Shown here one piece after another: positions 1 through 12,880 of a stretch of 64,000 nt of DNA. The notes beneath the pieces are model-generated. The model had not been told where the DNA came from. It was given only the letters and a program-made list of their open reading frames with translations, and ran no database searches. How positions within the stretch are numbered: position 1 is the stretch's first letter; every line of letters begins with the position of its first letter. Both the position numbers and the translations under genes were made by a program. Origin of the DNA: Adineta vaga (taxonomy: Eukaryota > Rotifera); contig CP075497.1 in assembly GCA_021613535.1 (NCBI GenBank), forward strand, positions 6,386,001 to 6,450,000, written 5' to 3'.

Positions 1-1647
1 ACTATTCATGTCATTGATGATAATCAATGGGAACCAGATGAAACATTTTTTGTCAAAATATCATTACCAGAAGGTGAAGAAACACGAGCTAGACTAGGCT
101 CGAAAACGATTGCACTTGTAACAATTATCAATGATGATGGTAAATTATTTCCTTAAAGAAATAGCAACAATCATTAGAGATAAACTTGATTTTGTTTGTA
201 TTCTTATAGAACCGGGTATGATCGAATTTGAAGAACCAATTACATTAGTTAAAGAAAGTGTTGGCAAAGCCGAAATTAAATTAGTGCGTGTCAATGGTGC
301 TGACGGACGTGTTAGTGTTCATTATCGAACAAAAGATATCGATGCAATTGCCACAAGAGATTATGAACGTAAGTGATTGATATCAAAGACAAAAACATTT
401 CGAGTCAGTCAGTATTCTAATAGAAGGAACAAGCTTAATGAATAGAAATGAAAGGATGTCTTTGACTGTTCTTTTTTTTCCTTCTTTCTAGCTGCTCAGA
501 GTGAAATTATATTTGAACATGGTGAAATATCAAAAATAATTGCTATACCAATTACAAATGATCTTGAAGCTGAAAAAGATGAAAGTTTTGCAGTAGAAAT
601 TTATGATCCAACGGGTGGTGCACAATTAGGAAAACATACTAAAACTGTCGTAACTATAATAAATGATGATGGTAAGATAATTTCTCTGGAGAAATGTTTC
701 GAAGATTTTTTTAATTAGATTATAAAACAATGGCAAATAAAATGGCGTCACTCGTGCAAGTTGATATGGACAAATTAAGTGTTACGAAAACTTCTTGGGG
801 ACAACAATTTCAAGATGCAATGAATGTCAATGGTGGTGATTTAGAAACAGCAAAAATCGGTCATTATATTGGTCATGCACTAGCATTCTTCTGGAAGGTA
901 ACATATGATGATGGAAAAAAAATCCACTTTTCTATTCAAATGAAACTTCATTCTTTTTAGGTACTCTTTGCTTTTGTTCCTCCAACAGCAATGGCTGGTG
1001 GTTGGTTAACATTCTTTGTATCACTCTTTTTCATCGCTCTTCTAACAGCTGTCGTTGGTGATGTTGCTGCAATATTTGGTTGTTTAGTTGGATTAAAAGA
1101 TAGTATAACAGCTATATCTTTCGTTGCACTTGGTACATCTTTACCAGATACATTTGCATCAATGATTGCAGCAAAAAATTCGAAAACAGCTGATGATGCT
1201 ATTGGTAATGTAACTGGATCGAATAGTGTTAATGTTTTTCTTGGTCTTGGACTTCCATGGCTTGTAGCTGCTATCTATTGGGAATCCAAAGTAAGATAAT
1301 ATGAAATGAATAAGGTCTTTTCTTTCAAAGATATCATTTGTAGAATCTACCATTTACCGTCAAAGCTGGCGATCTCTCATTTAGTGTATTAGTCTTTTCT
1401 GTTTGTTGTATTCTTGGTATGACTGTACTTATTCTACGACGATATCTAGGTGTATTTGGCAAAGCAGAACTTGGTAAGAGAATATAGTTTTATTGTCAAG
1501 CAATGGTATTTGATAATTTCAAATCGTTTTTTAGGTGGACCAAAAATTCCAAAATATTTGTGTTCAATCTTTTTTGTCTTACTTTGGATTGTATATCTTA
1601 CATTATCAAGTCTTCAAGCCTATGGACATATTAAATGGCAGAGTTAA
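1..1647 (+). CDS. NCX: Na+/Ca2+ exchanger (SLC8/NCX family), 3' part
   Basis: This is the C-terminal half of a plasma-membrane Na+/Ca2+ exchanger, cut by the window's left edge. Visible exons are 1-139, 210-368, 492-671, 719-897, 961-1290, 1344-1473 and 1535-1647, all joined by GT-AG introns that keep frame. The first three exons encode Calx-beta repeats (the Ca2+-sensing cytoplasmic loop), each ending in an acidic IINDD-type motif. Exons 4-5 lead into the membrane half, with the alpha-2 repeat visible as [17 protein letters not shown] followed by [16 protein letters not shown]. Exons 6 and 7 give the last two membrane helices, ending at a TAA. Family knowledge: the alpha repeats form the ion-binding sites and the Calx-beta domains regulate activity. 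The family call is very secure; which SLC8 paralogue it is cannot be told. Confidence 0.95.
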
Positions 1648-4600
1648 ATAATCGAATTCTGTATAATATTCATAAATATGTTCTCAAGAAAAGACATCAA
1701 GTGAAATACTTTCATCATACGGTTCTTTTGTTTTTTCTTTCGTTTTTTTCGTTAAATTCTCCATTTAAACCTCTCTAATACTCAGTTTTGTTTCTGGCGT
1801 TGCGCATCTGTGATTAATGAAATACACATAGAAGAAAAGGAAAAGAAATAATGAGGAAAAAAATGTATTTCTTCTTAGGAAATTAATCTTTTCAAATGAT
1901 TGCTTTGAGTTAGTTTAGATCAAAAAAATATATCTATATATAAAGGGAAAAGAGATAAATCTATCTAAGAGATCAACTCAGGATGATCGTAATTCTTAAA
2001 AATAGAACTAATTTATCGTTTTCTTCTCTTTTTTTTTCACTCCTCGCATATATCTTGCTATATATATTTGCACACATTTAGCAGACTATTCTATTAGATA
2101 TAAACCTGTTTTATTTTCTTTTGTTTTTGTTATTCAATTGATGAGATGAGACAATTCATTTCCTTCAAAGCTCTATATGTATGTACTATTGTGCCTGTGT
2201 TTATGATTATCTCGCTTGATTTTTCACTTCTATATTTCGTTTTTCTCTTCACATTATGCTTTATTCTACGATGGACTTACAGTAAACTATGGGATATTAA
2301 GAACAGTAGTTACTGGAATGGCTTTTTTAAATAAATAAATAAATAAATATATATATATTTCTATTTAAAAAGATATTTTGTGCAAATCTAACGCATCATT
2401 TATTATCGTTCTTAAAAATCTTTACGCTATTTTCCATTTCCGATCGCGTTCGAGGACGAAAAATTGTATTGAATCGAGGAAATGAATTACTAATAAGCGT
2501 ATATAATTATCACAGGAACTTGAGAATAGGTTTTTGATTACAAGAAAGAATCTGAAAAGAATTACTGATTGAAAATGAATTACACAAAATGTCATGGTGA
2601 TATTTATGAGGTTTCATTCTATGAAATTTCATTGTATTCGTCGTGCAAACATAAGAAATGTTGTCGTCTCGAAATGACGATGAGAATTACAAGTAGAAAT
2701 GTTCGTACATCGGAAAAACAGCTCTTTATTAAATTATGATACTATATCAATCTGTAATGTAGATTGATGGAAAACATATGTCGATACTTACTTCAAATCA
2801 TCGATTAATCAAATTTTGGCATCGATTTCATATTTATTTAGTAGATAACGTGTTGAACATCGTATGTAGACTCAAACTTCAGAAATTCATGTTCGTAAAA
2901 TCAAATTAGGATCATTTTTCAATGACATTATAAGTTATCTATATTTGATAAATTTATGAGTATAAAAATGAAATATAAATATTCATCTGTTTTCATTCTT
3001 ACATAACTCATCAAGTATTGAACACGTAGTATGATCTGTTAATTATTCAAACCAATCAAGTAAATTTTGATGAAGGTCATCTATTTCTTTTAAATTCAAC
3101 AGCCGATATGAATCATGAATGATTAGCATAGATAAAATACAATAATCGCGTCCAATAAAAAAGTAATTTATCATCAAAATACAAGGTTACTGTTAATCGT
3201 TCTCTGAATAATAAAAAAATCAGTTCTAATCATGGAGTTTAACACCATTTTCCTAATAAAATCATTTGTTTCGAAAGGTTTGTTAGAATCAAAATGTCGT
3301 AGATTAATCTCCAGAGACATCTTGCAAATAAAAGAATAGTAATTTTTTGATTATTCTACATGGTAATGATATTTATCAAAAGATTAAATTCTTCGATACG
3401 ATAAAACTCGTAGATTGTTATCATTCATTTATTTGCAATACAATCTTTTTTTTTAGCAATATGCAGTCGTAGAATAAAAATATTCTGTACATTTAAAGAT
3501 CAAATCTCACAATGGGGCATACACATATTGTATATACTCTAAAAATTCATTGATTAGATATCACTTTCTATTACGGGACAAATTCTATTCATCTACTTTC
3601 GAACGTTGTTGAAAGTGTAAAGGAAAATAGATGACATTAATATACCATTTTTTTTCCATAACTAGTATGATCCTTGACCTAACCTTCTTTGCTATCCGCT
3701 ATCTAAAAGACTGTCATTTGTTAAATAAAGCTCTTGATTGTAAGAGTCTTATCAAACACGCAATCTCCTATTTAGTCATATGCATTAGAAATGTATTGGA
3801 CAATTTAATGAGGTAGGTTAGCAGGTGCTGTTACAAACTACACGCATTGCCCATCTCTTGTATTTAGTCAATGTGCATACAGAATATTTATAAATGAATG
3901 AAAAAATTTACAAGTGTCACGATAAGTGGATAGAATTCTTTCAAATTTTCTTCTGTACACATAGTGTACTTCAAGTACGCCTTGAAGAACTATGAAAAGA
4001 CGTCTCGGTGTGTATTCTTTGGATAGAAAAGTAGTGCTATTAATATTCAAAAACTAAATCATCACTCTTTTTTCCTCTCATGTACGATAATTATTTCAAA
4101 GGATACAATATGTGTACCCATTTTTATTCATGCGTAATTGTTTCTGGCAGCATCAATGATGAATACATGAAATGAAAAAAGATTCGTTCGCTCTTCTTTT
4201 TTTTTTGTTCGTCAACATACAATATTGGTCTAACATTAGACTTACTTTTTCAGTAGGAGCTGTTCTTTTGCGTTCTCTCTCTCTCTCTTTTTCTCTTCTA
4301 TTCGTGCTTTTTTTCGATTTCTTAGTATACTTGCCAATGTATGACCATTTTGTTTCATTTCTGCTCGTTACGTTTGTACACTAGAAGTATTGGATCACCT
4401 CTCTCCCTCGTTTTGATTTATTCTGTACCTTTCATCAATAGTTTTCTCTTCTCATTCATTTCTTTTTTTTCACGCTTAAATAAAAAAAAACCGATCGATG
4501 TTCTATGCTGCGGTTATGACTATTGTAAGTATATAACTCTTTTTCTCTTCTTTTCTAAAGCATTACAAATCACTAGTGATTAGTTTAAGTTCAAAACTAG

Positions 4601-4858
4601 AACGATTTTCTTTTGATTAATAACGAAATAAATACAATCTAATGATCTTCCTTTTGAAATAATATAAACAGATGTGTTGGGCATCTTATCTCGTTACCAT
4701 TCTGATTACATCACCAAAAGTTGATGGCGACATGCTGTGTATATCTGTTAACCTTTTTTTTTGTATGTATGTATGTCTTCTGATGAAGTGAGTTGTAAGA
4801 TCTGTTGTAGACGAACAATCATTCATATGAACAAGAAGAATAATATTGATTTAAATCA
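1648..4858. other. Intergenic region, no gene recognised
   Basis: About 3.2 kb of AT-rich sequence between the exchanger and the innexin. The short open frames here are rich in Phe, Leu and Ser from T-rich runs, show no family motifs and join to nothing. It presumably holds the exchanger's 3' UTR and the innexin promoter. AATAAA copies lie in the A-rich run near 2331-2348, but at almost 700 nt from the stop codon they are an uncertain polyadenylation signal. Confidence 0.6.
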
Positions 4859-6174
4859 ATGGATTTTACTGCTGTCATTGAAAGTGCAAAACGATTCGCT
4901 GGAGGCGAACGAACTGATTATACGTACGATGATCGATTAGTAGATCGTCTTCATAATCGTTACACTGTTGCTGTCTTAGTTTGTTTTTGTATTGCTATTT
5001 CAAGTTATCAATACATTGGTAAGATGAATAGAAACATTTTGTAGAAAAGAGGAGGAGGTAATGAAACTTTTCTTTTTTTTTATAGGCGATCCATTACGTT
5101 GTTGGGTACCAGCTCAATTTAATGGAAACTATGAATCATATACGAATCGATTGTGTTATATTCAAAATACCTATCATGTTCCAAAAAATCAAGTAGTTCC
5201 AAAAGATTATAATTTACGACGTGAAAGAACACTTAAATATTATCAATGGATCAATTTGGTTCTTCTTTTACAAGCACTTTTCTTCAGTTTACCACGTATT
5301 ATTTGGCAATCATTCAATGATAAGATTGGATTATCACTAGGAAATCTTGTTGATGCCGCTAATAAATATGATACATTTGATAGTAGAGATGATCGAGGAA
5401 CAGGTAATGTACAAAAGTATCTATTGAAATGTTTTGTTAAATATTGATTTTCGATTGATATAATTAGTTGTGCAATATATTGCTGATTGTTTACACCGTT
5501 ATGAAGAGTATATCAATCCCCCAAAGCGAGAAAGAGCATCTTTGATACATCGTATGAATCGTCAATGTCGTTTATTTTGTCAAGGTCGAACCGGCGCTTC
5601 GCTTGTTTGTTTTTATTTTGTTGTTAAATTTCTCTATATGATCAATTTAATTCTACAAATTTTATTTCTTCAATATTTTCTCAGTTACTATGAAATGAAT
5701 TATCTTCAATATGGTATTAATGTATTAGGTACATTATTGTCTGGTTTTACATTACCAGAAAGTAAACTCTTTCCACGCATCACATTATGTGATTTTCAAA
5801 TACGTGAATTAGGTGAACAACATCATTATACAGTCGAATGTATTCTTGTTATAAATATATTCATTGAGAAAATGTATTTTATTTTATGGATATGGTTTTG
5901 GGTTTTACTATTAATAACAATTATTGATACAATACGTTCTATCTATCGAATATTTATACGACATTCTCGTAATATTTTTATTACACAACATCTAGAATTA
6001 ATCGTTAGAAATCGTGTCTCCAAAGAAACACTATTTCGACATTTTTTGCGTTACTTTCCTATTGATAATCTTTTTGCTTTGTGGATTGTGGGACTGAATT
6101 CCAATTCATTGATTGTCGCTGAAATTCTCGATGAATTATTTTCTCGTAAATTAAATCATGGTTCTGATGTGTAA
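4859..6174 (+). CDS. Innexin (gap junction / hemichannel protein)
   Basis: The gene encodes a four-pass innexin, the protostome gap-junction subunit. Three exons, 4859-5018, 5086-5403 and 5468-6174, join in frame to 394 residues. The N-terminus precedes the first helix (near residues 35-52). The first extracellular loop carries a Cys pair (CWVPAQF and NRLCYIQ). The innexin signature YYQWINLVLLLQA begins the second helix. The second loop has FPRITLCDFQIRELG and YTVECILVIN, followed by the fourth helix FILWIWFWVLL. The two Cys in each loop are as expected for innexins. The C-terminal tail is fairly short and lysine/asparagine rich at the end. The ATG follows a TTTAAATCA context with no nearby acceptor. 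Paralogue identity cannot be assigned. Confidence 0.95.
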
Positions 6175-6248
6175 GATAGCTCTGCGAATTAACATACATT
6201 TCTTTCGATGTTATAAATAGAGGAGAAAATCAAAATATCTTTTTGTTA

Positions 6249-6254
6249 ATAAAC
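6249..6254 (+). terminator. Polyadenylation signal of the innexin gene
   Basis: An AATAAA hexamer lies about 75 nt after the innexin stop codon, in a T-rich context. This is inferred to be the cleavage/polyadenylation signal. Confidence 0.5.
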
Positions 6255-8086
6255 GATACTTTGCATAATATCGTTTTGTTTTTTAACTTGATAAATAAAA
6301 TGGTAGTATATAATGAATAAGGATGAAGAGTAGATGTTTTGGGAATTAGCAAATATGAGATATCATGCAATTATGTGAAGAATATTGTGATTTAATCAAA
6401 GATAAACAAACAGTAGATAACGATGTAAGACAAGCTTTCGTTCTATATAGTTAAAACATGAGCTTTTTTCTCCATGATACTCAGAGAATTCATCACAAAA
6501 AAAGATTCATTGAAGTTTTCAACTGATAGTAGATTAAGATATATTCTAACAAAGTTGAACAATTTCTTACAACTATCAGAAACGATAATTTGTAATACTT
6601 TTATCGAAATCCTCAACTTCTTCTTCCCCGCAAAAGTTGATGTCAGTGTAGGTACGTTCCAATAGATATAGTCTCATTTCGCAGAGATGTGGACCAAAAC
6701 CAAAGAGTCGAAGATAGCTGATTTGACATCCCATATTCCTCTATTCACGTTCATCTTTTGTATCTAATTTTTCTTCATTTGAGAGAGTGTATCAAGGTTC
6801 AGAACATGATGAAGTTTTTGTTTTTCAATTCTTAATTCTTAAGTGAAGAAGAGGAATAATAAGTTCAACAACTCCACTAACTCTTAGTAAATAGGTAGTT
6901 ACTGATATAAGTATCTGCATACGCACATAATACAAACAATTGTTAATTCGAAAAAAAATACCATCATACCAGCATCTTGACATGCATTTTCAAACGAAGA
7001 AAAATTAAGTATGAAGAATGAGCTTAGACATTTGCTAGCTTTTAAGAGAATAATCATCATTACTGAAAGACTTGAAGACGGACCATCTTGTTTATGCGTT
7101 TATCTCAAATTTAAAACTCTTAACTAAAATTAACTTTTTTGTTTTTAGGAGAGAGGGAGTTCTTAACAAATAAAATCCACGATTTTCAATGTTTTATTTA
7201 GATATATAAGAAATATTTCAAAACTTTGTTAATTAAATAGAAAACAACAATTATTGTATTTTTTACAGTTAGAATTTAGAACTCATCTAGGAACGAAAAA
7301 AGTAATGCACGCGTAACTCCTATCAAATATTCTTTTGTACTTGAATCTCATGATACGGTAAGATACGATAATATTTTACTATGTAATCACGACATCAACT
7401 ATCTATCACACGTTTTCTACAACTCAAGACTCTCGAACAAATTTTGTCAAAAATCATTTTACATTCGATTTTGTTATAGTTGATTCTTTTCATATGTTCT
7501 AAATATTCGTTACTGTACATACCCTATCGAAGAACAATTTGATGAAATAAGAAATGACGAAAGAATAATTTTATCTCTTCTATAATTAATTCATCAACAT
7601 ATTCATTTATATTTCATCATCAAATTAGAAGGAAATATTCTTTCAATAATTCATTATTATTATTACCGTCAAAGTCATCAAAATATTTCTCTACAGACAT
7701 ACCATCTTCGTTTACTTTTATTTATATCTGTGTATGATTATACACTTCCAATCTTCAATAAAACAAATTTTTGTTAAAAAACTTCATTTTTATTTTAATC
7801 TTGAGAATCGAAAGAAAAAGAATGAATCAACTAACAATACATTATCAGCTTGGTTTCACATAGGAAAATAACAAAAAAAAACTACTTATGTGTGTATATC
7901 TATAAAGAACACGGTCGGTGTTAATTCACCGAGAACGAGAAAAAGACTAGCAAATGCAAGATGAAAAGTTTTTAGAAAGAACACAAAAATATATATATAT
8001 ATATATCTGGTTTACTTGGAAATCACAGGTTGAAATAATTTCAATATATCTCTAAAATAAAATCAAGAAAATTCAAACGAGTCTTT
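6255..8086. other. Intergenic region, no gene recognised
   Basis: About 1.8 kb of AT-rich sequence lying between the convergent innexin (+) and USP37-like (-) genes. I see no coding pattern. Simple TA repeats lie at about 7988-8006 and an AC repeat at 8091-8104 reaches into the deubiquitinase coding end. It likely contains the 3' UTRs of both genes. Confidence 0.6.
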
Positions 8087-11000
8087 TCATACACACACAC
8101 ACACGTACTTATGCATATACATAACACCATAAGCATCGGGAGCTAAATTTTTGAGAACACGTTCTTGTGTGCATGATGTAACTGATGTATCATCATAAGT
8201 CCACCATGTATCTCCTTTTGCATCATATACTGTTGATGTATAATGTCCTAGAAAAGTATTTTGAAAGAAAACAAAATCAAAAGTCTAATTTCTTACCAAC
8301 ATCGCTTGAGCCACCATGATGATTAATAACCGCAAAAAGACAATAATCAGCATGTGTCGCAATCGTATTTTCTGTTTCATCGACATTCTAAATATGATCG
8401 TCACATTTATTAACAAATTCTCATTTCTTTCTAATGAATAAATCTCCAAGGATTCTCAGTATGTTCTAAATTATTCATACCGTATTTTCTGAATCAATGT
8501 CTTCGAGTCGTGCTCGTTTTGGTTCATTAATGTTGAGTATATCTTCACGTTGTTGAAATAAATCTTTTAAATTAGGTAATTCTTCGACATAATTCAACAT
8601 CGATGGTTGTAAAGTTTTTGTTGAACAAAATGGTGAAACATCAATTTCAAGTGAACAATCAATTGGATGATCTTCTTTCGAAACTGATTGAAGTTCACCA
8701 TTAGAATTCTTTGTAATATGCCATCGTTTCAAATAAAATATAAAAATACTAAAAGAAATTTTCCAGTTTTGACTATTTTCTTTTCTAATTACCGAGGTAA
8801 TCTTTCAAGACTATATTTAATCGATTTTCGTTGATTTGATTGACAATCATCACAATAACAACCATCCATTGATTCCGGTGCAAAATAGTTCGTTAATAAA
8901 TCAGTTAATGAATTGGTTTTTGTTGTTTTAGATTCTTCATCAGTTACATGAATAAGTAATGCGGTATGAATTTCGGTTTTAATTGTTGACATACCGCAGC
9001 TAGTGTGAAAGAGAAGAAAAAAAAGGAAATATTAGATTCATAAAATAACCTTCAGGAATATTTTGATTGTTAGATATATAGTTTCCTTTTTTTTCGGGAA
9101 AAAAACCTCTTTTGTTCATGAAAGGAGAAAAAAACACCTAAGTTTGCTCAATTTACTGATACAACTTAGAAAATAGTCACTTTGACAACTCTTGAAAATA
9201 AATATATATTTTTCTTAATTTTATATTGGAAAGAGGATTGCTTTTAAGCAAAGTAAAATGATATAGAGGCTTTTTTTTCTTCCTTTCTTTGATTTTCTTA
9301 CGTACATTTCACAACAACGTTCAGTCGCTAAACAAAATTGGAAATTATTCGTTGTTGGATCGACTATTTTATGTGTATATACTAATGATTGTTCTTTAAT
9401 TTGTGTTTTAATTGCATCAATTTCATCAGTTATTAAAGAAATAACAAGATTAAGAAATTCATGTGAATCCTAGAAAGAGAAAGAAAGAGGAAATCAAATA
9501 ATACTCATGGATTTATTTTTGATTGATCGTTAGAAAACTAGCAATAATCCTCTTTCTCTATTTTGATCAATTGTTAAAAAAATATCTAAGAACAAAACAA
9601 AACAAAACAAATGATCAACTGATGTTATTCATTTTCTCAACGGCAGTATGACTGCCTGAGGTTATCTAATTGCGTGTTCCCTCGGTCGTTCTTCCTTCCC
9701 GCTTTTCTCGTTTTCTTTTTTTTTTTCATCAGTATACTTTCGACATTCAGTAAGAAAAGAACACGATAATAGAATGAACATGTTCGCACTCATATTTACA
9801 AGAAAGAAGTGTTTTATACGCATGAAAGATGTTCAAAGAACAGCAACTTAAACGATTAAATTTGGATTCATCAAATTCGAATTGTGATTTTCAAATCATT
9901 CCCAATCGTCTTGAAATGTTACCAACAACAACTACAACAGCATCGACAACAATTAAACCAAATCATACAACAGTTCCTTTATTAAATGTACAAAAACTAA
10001 AACGAATGCCAACAAATCTAACGGTTGAACGGTGCTGTTTTCTTTTAATTCATGTTCTTTTCTATGCTATTATTCTAACAATTGTCTATGTAAGACTGGA
10101 ACAATTTACTGATAAACAAGAAAAGATGATTCTTGAGTTTCGTATGAATGATAATTTAACTCTTCATCAAGAACTCCATCGTCGTTTACTTAATTACAAT
10201 CAGTAAGTTGTTGACGAAAACTAAACAATCTCTCAAATGTGTAATATCGTAATACATTAACAAAATTGAAAAATCTGTCACTTTCACTTAGTAGATGATG
10301 AATCGTTTTACATCAGTAAATCATTTTATCACTTAGTAAGAAAATTGTTAGATACAGCTATAAAGAGAGCGAAAATGACTTCAAATAGATGCCGTAAAAT
10401 TATTATTATTTCTTTTTCTTTTCTTCTTTTTCAAACTAGTTCACATTCTGAAAACAATGTCGATTGTTCTCATCAACTTCCTCCGCATCCTCGACGAAAT
10501 CGTACGACACGCTGTTTACAATTACGTGTTGGATTAACTGAAGTTGTTGAGAATATTTTCTGTCCCAATGATGAATATCCTCAATGGTTAATTATTCAAA
10601 ATCGTGAAACGAATTCGATCGATTTTAATCGAACATGGATTGAATATCGACGAGGTTTTGGTAATATTCGTAATCGAACTGATTTTTGGATTGGAAATGA
10701 AAATCTCTATTGGTTATCAACGACTTACGCATGTCGATTAAAAATTGAACTAACAGATTGGTATAACGAAACTCGAACAGCAACATATGAAATCTTTCGA
10801 ATTGCTAATCAACAAGATGGTTATCGAATACAAATCGGTGAATATCATGGAGATATGGAATTTTCAAATAAAATTGATAGTACGTAAAAGTTCTTTTTTT
10901 GATATTAACATGTATGTGTTAATCAAAAGAAAAACAAAAGGAAATGATTTAATAAAGTAAAAATAATGGCATGTATTTTTTGTTTCTTAATAGGTTTTTC

Positions 11001-12880
11001 TCGTTGGCATCATAATGCACGTTTCTCTACTCATGATCATTATGCCACAAATATAAATTGTCCTCAAAAACATGGCGGAGGTGGATGGTGGTATCATTCC
11101 GGTGTTGAATGTGCACATGTACAACTCAATGGTCATTTTGCAACACATTCCGATGGATTAGTTCCCTTCAATACTGGTATTCTCTGGATAGGATGGAAAA
11201 GTGATCGACATTATTCCTTTCAACGTGTTAATATGGCCATTCAACCGAAATCAAAGCATCCTCGTCTAGTCTATCGATCGTAATATGACACTTACTTGTT
11301 GACGTGAACCAAGAAAAACACCGGAATGTTTTTCTACTGCTTTTTTCAAATTAATTAACGCTTGTGATTCAACTATTCGTTCATCGTCAGTTAATTGAGT
11401 TGTTGTACTATTTTGTGATTGTGTTAATTGACGATCTTGTAATAGAGAAAGAATTCGTAAAACACAACTAAAGAAAAAGAAAAATAGAAGCATATACATA
11501 TATATATATATATATCTGTTTTTTTTGTATTTGTGTGATAGATTAATATATAAAGAAAAGAATTACTTACAGATAGATTGTATTTTCTTCAAGTAATGAT
11601 GATGTTATCAATTCGGAATTTGTAACCATTATATCGTAACGAAATGGATCGATATTTAATAAACATTGAAGAATAGAATTCATATAACATGTAGCACCGA
11701 TATTTTTCAAACTAGAAGAACAAGTATTTTGTTTCTAGAATAAGAATTACAAAGTAATTTACCCTTTTTTTCGTAAACTCATTGTTGTTGTAACTGCTTT
11801 TGATAATGATATATCAGGTGATGTAGAATTTTCTCCTCGTTTTGTTGTATATGGTGAATCACGCCAATCATATAAATAATTGTCATCATCATCATCCCAA
11901 AGACGTGTATTATTAAGTGGTTTGGAATGAATATTTTTCAATGGACTAATACGAGATTCTCCATTCGATAAATGTCGTTTTATTCTATTATCTGTTCGTT
12001 GAAAGAAATAAGGTGATGAAGAATTCGTTGCATGTTCAAAACGAATTGTTGAATTTGTTGATTGATTTGTACTTGTTCGTTTTCGACTAGAAAAAGTTTC
12101 AAGAAATTCTTCTTTTTATTCTTATTCTCATGAACATACCATTGTTGTTGACTTTGACTAGAATACTCGGTATTTTCATCAATAGAATTATGTTGTGAAT
12201 GAGGATAAAAATTCGAAGCACTAGATAAATAAAACAAAATATGAAATTATCACTCTGATGATTTTCCTGATAGATATAAACTTTACCTAGGTAAAGTATT
12301 TTTCTTTTTTTCATTGCTTTTTGATGAATTCGGTTGTGAATTTTCATCATTTTCAAAAAATTCATTTGCATGTTTCATTTTATCGATTTTCGATGTTTTT
12401 TTCTGAATTGTTTCTGATGGTACATCGGAATTAACATGATTTGTTTTGACGATTGAATTCCGTGATGTATTACTTGAATTTCCTGATATCTGACGAAATT
12501 TTTTAACATTATTTTCATAAGCTAAAGAAAACAAGATTGCTCTTATTAAATAAACTTATCTTTCTTTCCATACCTGATAGATCTTCATTCAACAAAGACT
12601 CTAAAATACATTTTAATTCATATAGTTTATTCGCTGGTAGAGCTGATAATTTAATTTGTTTCTTTTCTTTAAATGTAATCACAAATAAATCATTATATAA
12701 CATTGCTGCTGATATTGTGTCTTTACTTAATGTATATGCCATAATATTTACATTTTGTGCACTTACAGTTAAACATAAAGAATTCGGTGCAAAAATAAAT
12801 TCGAGTAAAGCTTCTTTTTTCTTTTGTAATTTTCCATGTGTAGAATCAATTAAACATCCTTTACATTTATAGTCAGTCAT
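8087..12880 (-). CDS. USP37: Ubiquitin carboxyl-terminal hydrolase, USP37/26/29 type
   Basis: This is a cysteine-protease deubiquitinase. Eleven exons (12574-12880, 12287-12521, 12140-12220, 11763-12086, 11571-11711, 11296-11467, 9306-9469, 8793-8999, 8481-8748, 8297-8387, 8087-8247) sum exactly to 716 residues. The N-terminal ~100 residues resemble the PH-like domain of USP37. A low-complexity linker follows, then the catalytic Cys box GLKNIGATCYMNSILQCL (Cys324), the QQDSHEFLN box (residue ~419), zinc-type CxxC pairs (CCEICG, CYCDDC), LPRIFIFYLKRW, and the His box HHGGSSDVGHYTS (His665) with TYDD after it. The catalytic residues are intact. The ubiquitin-interacting motifs of vertebrate USP37 are not evident in the insert between the LKRW box and the His box. 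One intron houses the fibrinogen-domain gene on the other strand. The start codon is embedded in the end of the seipin gene. The subfamily call rests on the PH-like N-terminus. Confidence 0.88.
8091..8104. repeat. (AC)n microsatellite inside the deubiquitinase stop region
   Basis: Seven AC units. On the minus strand the repeat encodes the last residues (Val-Cys alternation) of the USP37-like protein just before its TGA, so repeat-length change would alter the C-terminus or stop position. Confidence 0.85.
9829..11283 (+). CDS. Type II membrane protein with fibrinogen-related domain (nested gene)
   Basis: Three exons, 9829-10202, 10440-10879 and 10994-11283, join to 367 residues. Residues ~1-65 are cytoplasmic, with a Thr-rich stretch. 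A single hydrophobic helix (CCFLLIHVLFYAIILTIVYV) gives type II topology, and a short stalk follows. The rest is a fibrinogen-related domain: WIEYRRGFGN, DFWIGNENLYWLST, HHNARFSTHDHY, NCPQ, GGWWYHSGVEC and LNGHF match the fold's conserved core and its Cys pairs. Family knowledge: such domains bind carbohydrate or acetylated ligands; FIBCD1 has the same layout. The whole gene sits inside the 1826-nt intron 9470-11295 of the opposite-strand deubiquitinase, and its stop codon is 12 nt from the host splice donor, so its 3' UTR must run into a host exon. Ligand and role are unknown. Confidence 0.85.
11492..11515. repeat. (TA)n microsatellite in an intron
   Basis: A run of TA dinucleotides in the deubiquitinase intron 11468-11570. 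Similar simple TA runs occur at about 7988-8006, 52046-52069, 56818-56833 and 57282-57296. None coincides with recognisable coding sequence. Confidence 0.7.

Noticed and set aside
4172-4583. Open frames rich in Phe, Leu and Ser upstream of the innexin
   Set aside because: Produced by T-rich sequence and CT runs. The hydrophobicity is compositional, and no membrane-protein family is recognisable.
9640-9665. GGCAGT/ACTGCC palindrome upstream of the nested fibrinogen-domain gene
   Set aside because: Only a six-base arm with a tiny loop. It is not long enough to support a terminator, attachment site or element end.
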